Below, piece by piece: positions 27,452-36,058 of a DNA stretch of 64,000 bases. Location: assembly GCF_047729555.1 (NCBI RefSeq), contig NZ_CP159825.1, forward strand, positions 1,054,001 through 1,118,000. The letters are read 5' to 3'. Each line of letters starts with the position of its first letter. Position 1 is the stretch's first letter. The position numbers were made by a program, and so were the translations under genes. The notes below the pieces were generated by a model that was given only the letters and a program-made list of their open reading frames with translations, was not told where the DNA came from and did no database searches. The DNA comes from Porticoccus sp905181945 (lineage in GTDB: Bacteria > Pseudomonadota > Gammaproteobacteria > Pseudomonadales > Porticoccaceae).

Positions 27452-27484
27452 AATAATCACCATATCATGGCGAATTACAAAATA

Positions 27485-27512
27485 ATTTTACAGAATATTT
27501 TTTAAATAGCAA
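27485..27512 (-). promoter_or_regulatory. candidate promoter of the thiamine operon
   Basis: Minus strand: TTGCTA (27512-27507), 16-base spacer, TAAAAT (27490-27485). Transcription would start near 27478, so the whole TPP aptamer is within the leader. The remaining sequence up to the ppa gene (to 27705) has no further gene. Confidence 0.55.
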
Positions 27513-27705
27513 TAATTGTAAATCGATGAAATAAAAATATCTTCAGATTGCTTTTCTGTCGAATATCCCCCCAGGTGGAGCTAGCAATAAATGCTCTCCA
27601 ACAGTATAATTCGATTTATTTTGAAAACTATAGATCCATAGAAATTCATGGAATGTGCTTACATGCATTTATATTAATACTTTTAACTACGAGACAGAAA
27701 AAGAC

Positions 27706-28242
27706 ATGAGCTACAACAAGATCCCTGCTGGCAATGACCTTCCCCATGATATTAATGTGGTTATAGAAATACCAGCCAATCATGATCCTATTAAATATGA
27801 GGTCGACAAAGATGCGGATGCTATTTTTGTCGATCGATTTGTAGCCACGCCAATGTTTTATCCGGCAAACTATGGCTATATCCCTCAAACATTATCTGAA
27901 GACGGCGATCCTCTAGATGTATTAGTGGTTACCCCTTACCCTGTAATGCCAGGCGCAGTAATTCGCAGTCGACCTGTTGGTGTGCTAAAGATGTCAGACG
28001 AATCTGGTGTCGATGCAAAACTGCTGGCTGTCCCTCACACTAAGCTGACCAAGCTATATGATCATGTGAGTGAAATTAGTGATCTGCCAGAACTTCTAAT
28101 CAAACAAATTCAACACTATTTTGAAAATTATAAGACCCTTGAGGCAGGAAAATGGGTTAAAGTTGAAGGGTGGGATAACGCAGCAGCTGCGTGTCTTGAA
28201 ATCAACGCATCACGTGAACGGTATCTTCAAGAGGAATCTTAA
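27706..28242 (+). CDS. ppa: inorganic pyrophosphatase, family I
   Basis: The 178-residue protein starts MSYNKIPAGNDLPHDINVVI and holds the family I pattern: DRFVATPMFYPANYGYIPQ, DGDPLDVLVVTPYP with the three metal-binding aspartates, and WVKVEGWDNA. It hydrolyses pyrophosphate and drives biosynthetic reactions. The frame is open farther upstream (to 27655), but the family start and length (E. coli about 175) favour the ATG at 27706. It is followed by a strong terminator. Confidence 0.97.
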   Translation: MSYNKIPAGNDLPHDINVVIEIPANHDPIKYEVDKDADAIFVDRFVATPMFYPANYGYIPQTLSEDGDPLDVLVVTPYPVMPGAVIRSRPVGVLKMSDESGVDAKLLAVPHTKLTKLYDHVSEISDLPELLIKQIQHYFENYKTLEAGKWVKVEGWDNAAAACLEINASRERYLQEES

Positions 28243-28270
28243 GCGCCAACAACAGCGCTCTAATCCAAAC

Positions 28271-28299
28271 AAAAAAGCCCTGCATTGCAGGGCTTTTTT
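28271..28299 (+). terminator. Rho-independent terminator of ppa
   Basis: AAGCCCTGC-ATT-GCAGGGCTT with A-run before and TTTTTT after. The symmetric A/T flanks suit both directions, so it probably also ends yebC transcription from the right. Confidence 0.9.
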
Positions 28300-28310
28300 A
28301 TTATTAATAA

Positions 28311-29030
28311 TTACAACAATTTAACATTATGATACACCTGCTGGACATCATCTAGCTCGTCTAGCATCGTCATAAATTTATCAAACAAAACAGTGTCGTC
28401 ACCCTCAATAAAAACATAATCATGCGGAATAAACTGCACTTCATCAACCTCGAAATCTACCTCGCCACAGCTATTTAACAACGACTGTTTTGCTTTAAAG
28501 TAATCTGTGTGTGAAACAAAAACAGATACTTTTCCATCATCATACTCAATATCAGTGACATCTATATCGTCAGCCATTAGGCCATCAAAAGCAGCTTCTT
28601 CATTATCAAAATCAAACACAAAAATAGCTACATGATCAAATTGATGGGCAACGCTACCCTGCGTGCCAATCTTGCAGTCAGTCTTGGTGAACGCAAGACG
28701 AACATCACCAAACGTTCTATTAGGGTTGTCTGTCAGGCACTCAATAATGGCCATACTGCCCCCTGGGCCATAACCTTCATAGCGAGCAGGAAAAAAATCT
28801 TCGCCAGCTCCGCCTTTGGCTTTTTCGATAGCTTTATCAATCACATGCGTTGGAACTTGATCTTTTTTAGCTCGATCAATCAAACTGCGCAATGATAGAT
28901 TATTACTAGGATCTGCGCCTCCAGACTTGGCGCTAACATAAATTTCTCGACCATAACGGCTGTATACTTTAGCCTTCATATCAGAAGTTTTTGCCATAGA
29001 CTCTTTGCGATTCTGGTAGGCTCTACCCAT
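28311..29030 (-). CDS. YebC/PmpR-family regulator (YeeN type)
   Basis: The 239-residue protein starts MGRAYQNRKESMAKTSDMKA and holds IYVSAKSGGADPSNNLSLRSLI, VPTHVIDKAIEKAKGG and RYEGYGPGGSMAIIECLTDN. YebC-family proteins have been described as DNA-binding regulators and more recently linked to easing ribosome stalling; the YeeN branch is like this one. A GGGGG sequence lies 9 bases before the ATG. It follows acs in the opposite order without a shared pathway. Confidence 0.92.
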   Translation of the reverse strand: MGRAYQNRKESMAKTSDMKAKVYSRYGREIYVSAKSGGADPSNNLSLRSLIDRAKKDQVPTHVIDKAIEKAKGGAGEDFFPARYEGYGPGGSMAIIECLTDNPNRTFGDVRLAFTKTDCKIGTQGSVAHQFDHVAIFVFDFDNEEAAFDGLMADDIDVTDIEYDDGKVSVFVSHTDYFKAKQSLLNSCGEVDFEVDEVQFIPHDYVFIEGDDTVLFDKFMTMLDELDDVQQVYHNVKLL

Positions 29031-29082
29031 ATCACTGTTACCCCCTCAAGATAATTTATACTGAAAACCTTTGAGTCAAAAT

Positions 29083-31020
29083 CTATTGATTCAGTCGATT
29101 TTTAATCAAATCCTTGACTACAGAAGGATCTGCCAATGTTGAAGTATCACCAAGATTTTCTATCTCATTAGCTGCTATTTTACGCAAAATTCGACGCATA
29201 ATTTTACCTGAACGAGTTTTTGGTAACCCCGGTGCCAGCTGGATCTGATCTGGTTTCGCAAAGGAGCCTATCTCTTTTCTGCAAATAGCTAACAGTTCAG
29301 CATACAAGTTATCTGACGGCTGTATTCCGGACATTAGTGTTATGTATGCATATATGCCTTGGCCTTTTATGTCATGAGGACATCCTACTACTGCTGCCTC
29401 CGCTAGATCAGAATGAAGCACCAGTGCGCTTTCGATCTCAGCCGTACCCATGCGGTGTCCTGATACGTTCAAGACATCATCTACTCGACCGGTAATCCAG
29501 TAGTGCCCATCTTTATCACGACGCGCGCCGTCTCCCGTAAAATAATAGCCAGGAAATAATGAAAAATAGGTATCTTTAAAACGGACCATATCGCCATATA
29601 CGCCACGAATTTGGGATGGCCATGAAGACTTAATCGCTAAATTTCCCTCTCCGGGGCCTTCAATTAAACAACCTTCATTGTCTAGTAATACGGGTTGCAC
29701 ACCAAAAAAAGGGGCGGTTGCGCAACCTGGTTTCATATCATGGACGCCAGGCAATGGAGTCAACATATGAGCCCCCGTCTCTGTTTGCCACCAAGTGTCA
29801 ACAATGGGGCACCTAGATTCACCAATGGTCTTATAATACCATTCCCAAGCTTCTGGGTTGATAGGCTCTCCGACTGTTCCCAGCAAGCGCAGAGAGCTGC
29901 GATCTGTACTTAGAACAAATTCGTCGCCTGCGCCCAATAGCGTGCGAATTGCCGTTGGGGCCGTATAAAAAATTGTCACTTGATGTTTGTCCACAACCTG
30001 CCAAAAACGAGATGCATCTGGATAGGTTGGAATGCCTTCGAAAATTAATGTTATTGCCCCATTACATAATGGCCCATAGACAATGTAGCTATGCCCTGTA
30101 ACCCACCCAACATCTGCGGTACACCAATAAACATCCCCATCTTTATAATCAAAGACGTATTTGTGTGTCATAGCAGCCTGCAACAGATATCCTGCCGTTG
30201 TGTGCAGGACGCCTTTTGGTTTCCCTGTAGAACCTGAAGTATAAAGGATAAATAAAGGATCTTCGGCATCCATCCATTCAGGCTCACAGTGTATTTCTGC
30301 ATCCACCATTGCCTTGTGATAGCAGACATCTCTACCTTCTGACCAATCAATTACACCGTGAGTATGAGCAATAACTAAGCAAGTATGAACCAAAGGGCAA
30401 TGACTGATAGCAGTATCAACATTAGCCTTCAAAGAAATATTACGTCCACCTCTAACCCCTTCGTCAGCTGTAATGACTACCTGGCAGTCGGAGTCAAGAA
30501 TACGATCTTTCAGGGCATCTGGAGAAAATCCACCAAAAACTACAGAGTGAACGGCGCCAATGCGTGCGCAAGCAAGCATGGCATAAACCGCCTCTGGGAT
30601 CATAGGCATATAAATGCACACTCTATCTCCCTTTTGCACGTTACGAGATTTAAGCACATTGGATAATTTATTTACTTGGTCGCTTAACTTTTGATAGGTA
30701 ATTTTTTGGCTATTTTTAGGGTTATCGCCTTCCCAAATAATAGCCGTTTGATTTCCTTTGGTAGCCAAGTGTCTATCAATGCAGTTAACTGTGACATTTA
30801 GCCGGCCTCCAGCAAACCAAGCAGCTTCACCTGTATCAAAATCATAAGAATTAACTTGATCCCAGGGTTTTCTCCAATCTAAAAAATCTTTTGCTTGTTT
30901 GGACCAAAAATTATCTGGGCTATCTATAGATTCACGGTACATTTTCTCATACATTTTAAGATTTACATGAGCCTTGCCTGCAAACGCCTTATGAGCAGGA
31001 TACACCTTGGCTTCTGACAT
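29083..31020 (-). CDS. acs: acetyl-CoA synthetase
   Basis: The 645-residue adenylating enzyme has the AMP-binding motif LYTSGSTGKPKG, VDTWWQTETGAHM, YYFTGDGARRDKDGHYWITGR and the C-terminal PKTRSGKIMRRIL, whose Lys is the acetylation-controlled catalytic residue in Acs. It activates acetate with ATP and CoA. Length equals E. coli Acs (652). A strong Shine-Dalgarno (GGGGGAG) lies 6 bases before the ATG. It is monocistronic here. Confidence 0.97.
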   Translation of the reverse strand: MSEAKVYPAHKAFAGKAHVNLKMYEKMYRESIDSPDNFWSKQAKDFLDWRKPWDQVNSYDFDTGEAAWFAGGRLNVTVNCIDRHLATKGNQTAIIWEGDNPKNSQKITYQKLSDQVNKLSNVLKSRNVQKGDRVCIYMPMIPEAVYAMLACARIGAVHSVVFGGFSPDALKDRILDSDCQVVITADEGVRGGRNISLKANVDTAISHCPLVHTCLVIAHTHGVIDWSEGRDVCYHKAMVDAEIHCEPEWMDAEDPLFILYTSGSTGKPKGVLHTTAGYLLQAAMTHKYVFDYKDGDVYWCTADVGWVTGHSYIVYGPLCNGAITLIFEGIPTYPDASRFWQVVDKHQVTIFYTAPTAIRTLLGAGDEFVLSTDRSSLRLLGTVGEPINPEAWEWYYKTIGESRCPIVDTWWQTETGAHMLTPLPGVHDMKPGCATAPFFGVQPVLLDNEGCLIEGPGEGNLAIKSSWPSQIRGVYGDMVRFKDTYFSLFPGYYFTGDGARRDKDGHYWITGRVDDVLNVSGHRMGTAEIESALVLHSDLAEAAVVGCPHDIKGQGIYAYITLMSGIQPSDNLYAELLAICRKEIGSFAKPDQIQLAPGLPKTRSGKIMRRILRKIAANEIENLGDTSTLADPSVVKDLIKNRLNQ

Positions 31021-31111
31021 TCGTCGCTCCCCCGCTATAATTTCTTATCTTAGAACTCAAATTACCATCACTGATATCTGTCAATTTAAACTACACATCA
31101 TATAAATTAAA

Positions 31112-31597
31112 TTAATCTCTAAAATTATCAAACTGAAAGGGTTGCCCAAGATCCGCGCTGCGAATTAGTGCAATGACAGCTTGCAGGTCATTCCTATTTT
31201 TACCGGTAACTCGTAACTTTTCACCCTGAATGGCAGGCTGAACCTTTATCTTCGCATCTTTTACTAATTTAATGATTCTTTTGGCCATTAATTGATCGAT
31301 TCCCTGTTTGAACCGAACCTTCAAAGAAAATATTTTTCCACTGTGCAGTGATTTTTCCTCGGGATCAATAGCATAAGGGTCAATCTTTCTTCTCGCTAAA
31401 TTTCCTCGCAGCATATCTAACAACTGCTGGCACTGGAAGTCGGCTTCAGCGGAAAGAATCACCTCGCCATTATCAAACTCAGCATGCGCACTAACGCCTC
31501 TAAAATCAAAACGTGTGGCTATCTCACGAACAGTATTATCTGCGGCATTGCGAATTTCCTCTAGTTCTACTTCTGAAACAATATCAAATGAAGGCAT
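31112..31597 (-). CDS. YajQ-family nucleotide-binding protein
   Basis: The 161-residue protein starts MPSFDIVSEVELEEIRNAADN and contains TRFDFRG, KQGIDQLMAKRIIKLVKDAKIKVQ and GEKLRVTGKNRNDLQ. It is the UPF0234/YajQ two-domain fold. Xanthomonas and Pseudomonas members bind cyclic di-GMP; that activity is not shown by sequence here. AGGA lies 8 bases before the ATG. It stands alone between acs and panD. Confidence 0.95.
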   Translation of the reverse strand: MPSFDIVSEVELEEIRNAADNTVREIATRFDFRGVSAHAEFDNGEVILSAEADFQCQQLLDMLRGNLARRKIDPYAIDPEEKSLHSGKIFSLKVRFKQGIDQLMAKRIIKLVKDAKIKVQPAIQGEKLRVTGKNRNDLQAVIALIRSADLGQPFQFDNFRD

Positions 31598-31642
31598 TAA
31601 GAGAATCCTAGTAAGCTATTAACGAGAAATTATCTAATTATC

Positions 31643-31671
31643 AAAAAAATCTCAAGGTTTTTAGCTTGAGA
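31643..31671 (-). terminator. Rho-independent terminator after panD
   Basis: Minus strand TCTCAAG, 8-base loop, CTTGAGA, then seven T. It is 55 bases after the panD stop codon and closes the dnaB-panC-panD unit. Confidence 0.85.
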
Positions 31672-31725
31672 CCTTATGGCTATTTTTCAAACAATGGCAG
31701 AATAACTAGCGATCTTAATTCTACG

Positions 31726-32106
31726 CTAGAGTGTCTGGACGGGTATCGTGTTAGTTGTGCGGTCAACAGAGTTATCTGCATGCAGATAAATTAGTCTTGG
31801 CTTGTGCTCGACAACCTCATCTATCTCATATTGGGCATAAGCAGCAATGATAATTCGATCACCAACCTGACACTTTCTCGCAGCTGCACCATTCATCGAG
31901 ATGATACCTGAGCCGGCTTCAGCTTTAATGATATAAGTAGTCAGTCGTTCACCGTTATTAACATTATAAATATCAATTTTTTCAAATTCACTCAACCCCG
32001 CAAGATCAAGTAAATTAGAATCAATGGCGCATGAGCCGTCATACCAAAGTTCTGCTTGGCTTATCGAACCCATGTGCAACTTAGCTTTCAGTAAAGTGCT
32101 CAACAT
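31726..32106 (-). CDS. panD: aspartate 1-decarboxylase
   Basis: The 126-residue protein has the self-processing site YDGSCAID: cleavage between Gly24 and Ser25 would form the pyruvoyl cofactor. ITKAEAGS-type blocks, NGAAARKCQVGDRIIIAAY, complete the family. It makes beta-alanine from aspartate for pantothenate. GAGGA lies 7 bases before the ATG, and it directly follows panC, which uses beta-alanine. Confidence 0.97.
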   Translation of the reverse strand: MLSTLLKAKLHMGSISQAELWYDGSCAIDSNLLDLAGLSEFEKIDIYNVNNGERLTTYIIKAEAGSGIISMNGAAARKCQVGDRIIIAAYAQYEIDEVVEHKPRLIYLHADNSVDRTTNTIPVQTL

Positions 32107-32117
32107 AGTCTATTCCT

Positions 32118-32963
32118 CTAGTTCAGGGAAATATTATCAATTAATCGAGCGGAGGAGCCATACATGGCTCCCAACACAGTGATATCTGCATCATTAGTTT
32201 CCGCCATTTCAAGTGTTTTGCTGTTACAAACAGAAATATAGTCAGGCTTAAAGCCTGCTTCATGTATTTGTCTAATTGCCTCTTTTTCAAGAGCCGTAAA
32301 ATTTCTATCCCCTAAGCGTATTTTGTCAGCAACCCATCTCAAACTTTTATGCAACTGGCCAGCATTATGGCGCTCTAAAATTGTTAAGTAAGAATTACGC
32401 GAACTCATGGCTAGACCGTCTGTTTCGCGATGAATGTCAGCTTCCACAATATTCACTGGAAAACAAAGATCTTCAACCATGCGATGCAATATTGCTAACT
32501 GCTGGTAATCTTTTTTCCCTAGGATCATTTTATCAGGCTGAATGATATTCAATAATTTTGATACTACAGTTGTTACCCCCTCAAAGTGTCCAGGTCGGCT
32601 CGCGCCACAGAGGTATTCAGTCATCGAAGAGCAGATAACTCGTGTCTGAGAGCCCAAACCATTAGGATACATTTGATTTTCATCAGGATAAAAAAGCACA
32701 TCACATGATACTGCTTGTAGTTTTTCACAATCTGCTTGAAAAGTCCTAGGGTATTTATCCCAATCCTCATGCAAGCCAAACTGAAGGCCATTAACAAAAA
32801 TGGAGCAGACGATTATATCGCTTGTCTTTTGTGCTAGCTTTATTAACTCTATGTGGCCCTGATGAAGATTCCCCATAGTTGGAACAAAGCCAACTTTTTT
32901 TCCTTGAAGTCGAGCCCCATCAAGCATCGATCTAATGCTTTTGATTGTTCGAAAAATCTCCAT
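32118..32963 (-). CDS. panC: pantoate-beta-alanine ligase
   Basis: The 281-residue protein has the nucleotidyltransferase motif PTMGNLHQGHIELI, SIFVNGLQFG, and the KMILGKKDYQQLAIL and MSSRNSYLT blocks that bind ATP and substrate. It joins pantoate to beta-alanine. With panD it covers the second half of pantothenate synthesis; panB is not beside it. It lies 17 bases after dnaB. Confidence 0.96.
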   Translation of the reverse strand: MEIFRTIKSIRSMLDGARLQGKKVGFVPTMGNLHQGHIELIKLAQKTSDIIVCSIFVNGLQFGLHEDWDKYPRTFQADCEKLQAVSCDVLFYPDENQMYPNGLGSQTRVICSSMTEYLCGASRPGHFEGVTTVVSKLLNIIQPDKMILGKKDYQQLAILHRMVEDLCFPVNIVEADIHRETDGLAMSSRNSYLTILERHNAGQLHKSLRWVADKIRLGDRNFTALEKEAIRQIHEAGFKPDYISVCNSKTLEMAETNDADITVLGAMYGSSARLIDNISLN

Positions 32964-32980
32964 TCCTTGACCCCAAATGC

Positions 32981-34345
32981 TTACTGATCAGAAGAGTAAT
33001 CTCTAGCGAGATTTTCAAAGCGAGTATATTTGCCAATAAATGTTAACTCACAGGTTCCAATAGGCCCGTTTCTTTGCTTGCCAATAATAATTTCAGCGAT
33101 CCCTTTCTTCTCAGTAGTTTCTTCGTTGTAAACTTCATCACGATAGATAAACAAAACAACATCGGCATCTTGCTCAATTGCCCCAGACTCACGAAGGTCT
33201 GAATTAATAGGCCTTTTATTGGGGCGCTGCTCCACATTTCGACTAAGCTGAGATAAGGCTAAAACAGGGCAGTTAAACTCGCGAGCTATATTTTTTAACT
33301 CTCGTGAAATTTGGGTGATTTCATTAGTACGGTTCTCAGTGGGAACACTCCCGCTCATCAATTGCAGGTAATCCACCATGATCATACCAATATCTCCATG
33401 TTCGCGGGCTAACTGGCGAATCCTGTTGCGCAGTTCCATCGGCGAAATGCCTGGCGTGTCGTCAATATAGAGAGGCCTGTCTTTGAGGCGTGATGCAGCT
33501 TTGCTTAATCTAGGCCAGTCATCATCAGATAAGTTTCCTGAGCGCATTTTAGTCTGATCAATTTTCCCCAAAGATGACATCATACGAATTATTAATTGGT
33601 TGGCAGGCATCTCCATACTAAAAACAAGTATGGGTTTTTCTTGATTTAAAACTGCATGTTCAACCATATTCATAGCAAAAGAGGTTTTACCCATAGAGGG
33701 TCTTCCAGCTACGATAACTAAGTCTGATTTCTGCCAGCCGGAAGTCATGTTATCTAATTCTGCAAAGCCAGTACTTAGGCCTGTAATCTCAGCTTCACTA
33801 TTGAATAGCTCGTCTATACGCTCTAAAGATTCCTCGATTAGTGCATTGATGCCTTGAAAACCACCAAGTTTAGGTCTATTTTCTATAATATCAGCGAGTT
33901 TTTTTTCTGCATCAGCCAAGAGTTTACTGCTATCCCAACCAAGAGGATTGTGGCCCTTTTTAACAATATCGCTGGCTGCGGTTATCAGCTGTCGAATTAT
34001 TGAGCGCTCTAAAACTATTTGAGCGTAAGCTATGACGTTGGCCGAACTAGGCGTATTATTAGCAAGCTCCACTAAGTAAGAGGCGCCACCAACATGATCG
34101 AGCTCATTGGTATTTTGAAGGGTTTCAGAAAGGGTGATGACATCCAGAGGCCTGCTTTCAACAGACAAAGCTCTCATGGTCTGGAATATCAGTCTATGGT
34201 CTTGAGAGAAAAAATCAGATTCGGCAACAAACTCAGCAACAGCATCAAAAGACCCGTTGCTCAGCATCAGACCGCCAAGCACAGCTTGCTCCGCCTCGAT
34301 CGAGTGCGGTAATTGATTCTCTTCAATGGTCTGATTTTTAACCAT
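32981..34345 (-). CDS. dnaB: replicative DNA helicase
   Basis: The 454-residue hexameric helicase has an N-terminal DnaG-binding domain (PHSIEAEQAVLGGLML) and a RecA-like C-domain with Walker A GRPSMGKT, DYLQLM and the REFNCPVLALSQLSRNVE and DADVVLFIYRDEVY blocks. No intein is present. It lies downstream of rplI, as in many Gammaproteobacteria, but is followed by panC rather than alr. It has its own likely promoter. Confidence 0.98.
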   Translation of the reverse strand: MVKNQTIEENQLPHSIEAEQAVLGGLMLSNGSFDAVAEFVAESDFFSQDHRLIFQTMRALSVESRPLDVITLSETLQNTNELDHVGGASYLVELANNTPSSANVIAYAQIVLERSIIRQLITAASDIVKKGHNPLGWDSSKLLADAEKKLADIIENRPKLGGFQGINALIEESLERIDELFNSEAEITGLSTGFAELDNMTSGWQKSDLVIVAGRPSMGKTSFAMNMVEHAVLNQEKPILVFSMEMPANQLIIRMMSSLGKIDQTKMRSGNLSDDDWPRLSKAASRLKDRPLYIDDTPGISPMELRNRIRQLAREHGDIGMIMVDYLQLMSGSVPTENRTNEITQISRELKNIAREFNCPVLALSQLSRNVEQRPNKRPINSDLRESGAIEQDADVVLFIYRDEVYNEETTEKKGIAEIIIGKQRNGPIGTCELTFIGKYTRFENLARDYSSDQ

Positions 34346-34371
34346 AGTGACACTACCTATAAGAACTATCG

Positions 34372-34401
34372 CCTATAAAAAAGGCACTGAGACACAGTCA
34401 A
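34372..34401 (-). promoter_or_regulatory. candidate promoter of dnaB-panC-panD
   Basis: Minus strand: TTGACT (34401-34396), 18-base spacer, TATAGG (34377-34372), about 27 bases before the dnaB ATG. A perfect 14-base palindrome (TACCGATATCGGTA, 34426-34439) lies just upstream. Confidence 0.45.
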
Positions 34402-34457
34402 TACAGCTGTGCAGCGCCCCATTATTACCGATATCGGTATAGTAGTGAATAGTCGCA

Positions 34458-34910
34458 CTATTCCTCAGCAGCAACCACAAGCTTCACCACCTGAGTAACG
34501 TCAGCGTGCACTTGGATAGAAATATCAAATTCGCCTATTTCTCGTATAGAGCCATCAGGCAACTTTACTTCGCTTTTCTCTACTTGAATGCCAGCACCAA
34601 TTATTGCATCAGCAATATCTTTTGTGCCAATAGAGCCGAAAAGCTTACCTTCCTCCCCGGCAACTGCAGTGATGGTCACAGGGCCTATTGCCTCTATCTT
34701 AGCTGCACGAGCAGTTGCTTCAGTAAGACTAACTGATGCAGCAGCCTCTAGTTCAGAACGACGAGCTTCAAAATCAGCTATATTGGCTGAAGTAGCAAAC
34801 ACTGCCTTGCCATTAGGTACTAAGTAATTGCGGCCATAACCTGGCTTAACATTAACTTTATCGCCAATGTTTCCTAAATTTCCAACTTTTTCCAGAAGAA
34901 TAACTTCCAT
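34458..34910 (-). CDS. rplI: 50S ribosomal protein L9
   Basis: The 150-residue protein starts MEVILLEKVGNLGNIGDKVN and has the VKPGYGRNYLVPNGKAVFAT block that defines L9, followed by a long helix and the C-terminal RNA-binding domain (GKLFGSIGTKDIADAI). It binds 23S rRNA at the base of the L1 stalk. GAGGA lies 8 bases before the ATG. Last gene of the rpsF-rpsR-DUF2232-rplI set. Confidence 0.98.
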   Translation of the reverse strand: MEVILLEKVGNLGNIGDKVNVKPGYGRNYLVPNGKAVFATSANIADFEARRSELEAAASVSLTEATARAAKIEAIGPVTITAVAGEEGKLFGSIGTKDIADAIIGAGIQVEKSEVKLPDGSIREIGEFDISIQVHADVTQVVKLVVAAEE

Positions 34911-34969
34911 CTCGGATATCCTCTATTATTTAAACCTGTTTGTCGCGCAAAATAAAATACACATCCGCA

Positions 34970-35815
34970 CTAAGGATGCTTACTCAATCGTGAGCGTATA
35001 TTAAAAATACTATCCAGGAATCCAACCCCAACTAGCATAATACTTAATGGACTCAAAAATAAGAGCGCCGCATAAAAAACGAGCAACCAATAACTATTTA
35101 ATTGAAAGAACGTCACACCGTAATGCAATAAGGCGATTCCACTCAGCATTAGCGGCAAGCTTAATAAGCTCGCCCAGCTCGAACAGTCTTGCAAAACATA
35201 CTCAAAAATAAACATTCCCACTAAAATAATAACAGAGGATGTCACACTAAATCGCAATTGATGAAACTCTAGCTTAAATCCACCAGGATTATAAAGTGCT
35301 GCTTGCCACCAACGGCCTAACATCAACGAAAAAACTGAAGTTAGCGCAACGACATAGCCAGCAACACCAACTAAAAAATTTCTACCTATTGCAAATTTAT
35401 TTTCGTACTGCTGAGCCCCTTTGAAAAACTCTGCAATCAAGATTTCCAATGCCGTCAACTTATCAGCAAAAAAAATAGCCATCAATATAGTTGATATAGC
35501 GCTCATTGCTACAATAAAAATCAGCACCTCAGGCCATGAAGATCTCAACTTCATTAACTCTGAGGCTAGCCATACACAGACAACACTTACAATAGATAGC
35601 AGCATCACGATAGCGTTAGCGTCGTTACTAGTAAAGAGGATTACTAGCAATGGCATTAGCGCCCAGAGTGCCAATAAAAATCCCTCTGATGATCCTCTAG
35701 TTAACGTAACCAGAGAAACTGCAGCCGGAGAAAAAAAAGGAACAAGATTGCCAAAAAAAGCAACTAATCCGGCTTGCATGCGGCCGCGCATAATAAATTC
35801 AGCTAAGGCCCGCAT
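34970..35815 (-). CDS. DUF2232-type multi-spanning membrane protein
   Basis: About 281 residues with roughly eight hydrophobic segments, a layout like the YybS/DUF2232 proteins found between rpsR and rplI in many Gammaproteobacteria. The N-terminus MRALAEFIMRGRMQAGLVAFFG matches the position-specific family start. No catalytic motif can be seen. Its conserved place inside a ribosomal protein operon is known, but its function is not. Start taken as ATG 35815; a TTG directly before it is also in frame. Confidence 0.8.
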   Translation of the reverse strand: MRALAEFIMRGRMQAGLVAFFGNLVPFFSPAAVSLVTLTRGSSEGFLLALWALMPLLVILFTSNDANAIVMLLSIVSVVCVWLASELMKLRSSWPEVLIFIVAMSAISTILMAIFFADKLTALEILIAEFFKGAQQYENKFAIGRNFLVGVAGYVVALTSVFSLMLGRWWQAALYNPGGFKLEFHQLRFSVTSSVIILVGMFIFEYVLQDCSSWASLLSLPLMLSGIALLHYGVTFFQLNSYWLLVFYAALLFLSPLSIMLVGVGFLDSIFNIRSRLSKHP

Positions 35816-35827
35816 CAAGAAATCTCT

Positions 35828-36058
35828 CTACCCGCCGTGGCTGTCGGTATAAGGCAATAGCGCCACATAACGAGCACGCTTAATAGCAGTTGACAGTTGC
35901 CTCTGATACTTAGCTTTGGTGCCAGTAATACGACTTGGCACAATTTTTCCTGTTTCAGAAATATACTGTTTTAGCATCTCAAGATCTTTATAGTCTATCT
36001 GGTCAGCGCCTTCGACGCTAAAACGACAGAACTTACGACGACGGTTGAATCGAGCCAT
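35828..36058 (-). CDS. rpsR: 30S ribosomal protein S18
   Basis: The 76-residue protein starts MARFNRRRKFCRFS and contains DYKDLEMLKQYISETGKIVPSRITGT and ALLPYTDSHGG. It pairs with S6 in the 30S platform. The start overlaps the rpsF stop (TAATG) and AAGGAG lies 8 bases before it, in the end of rpsF. RimI, encoded at 47.7 kb, acetylates S18 in E. coli. Confidence 0.98.
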   Translation of the reverse strand: MARFNRRRKFCRFSVEGADQIDYKDLEMLKQYISETGKIVPSRITGTKAKYQRQLSTAIKRARYVALLPYTDSHGG

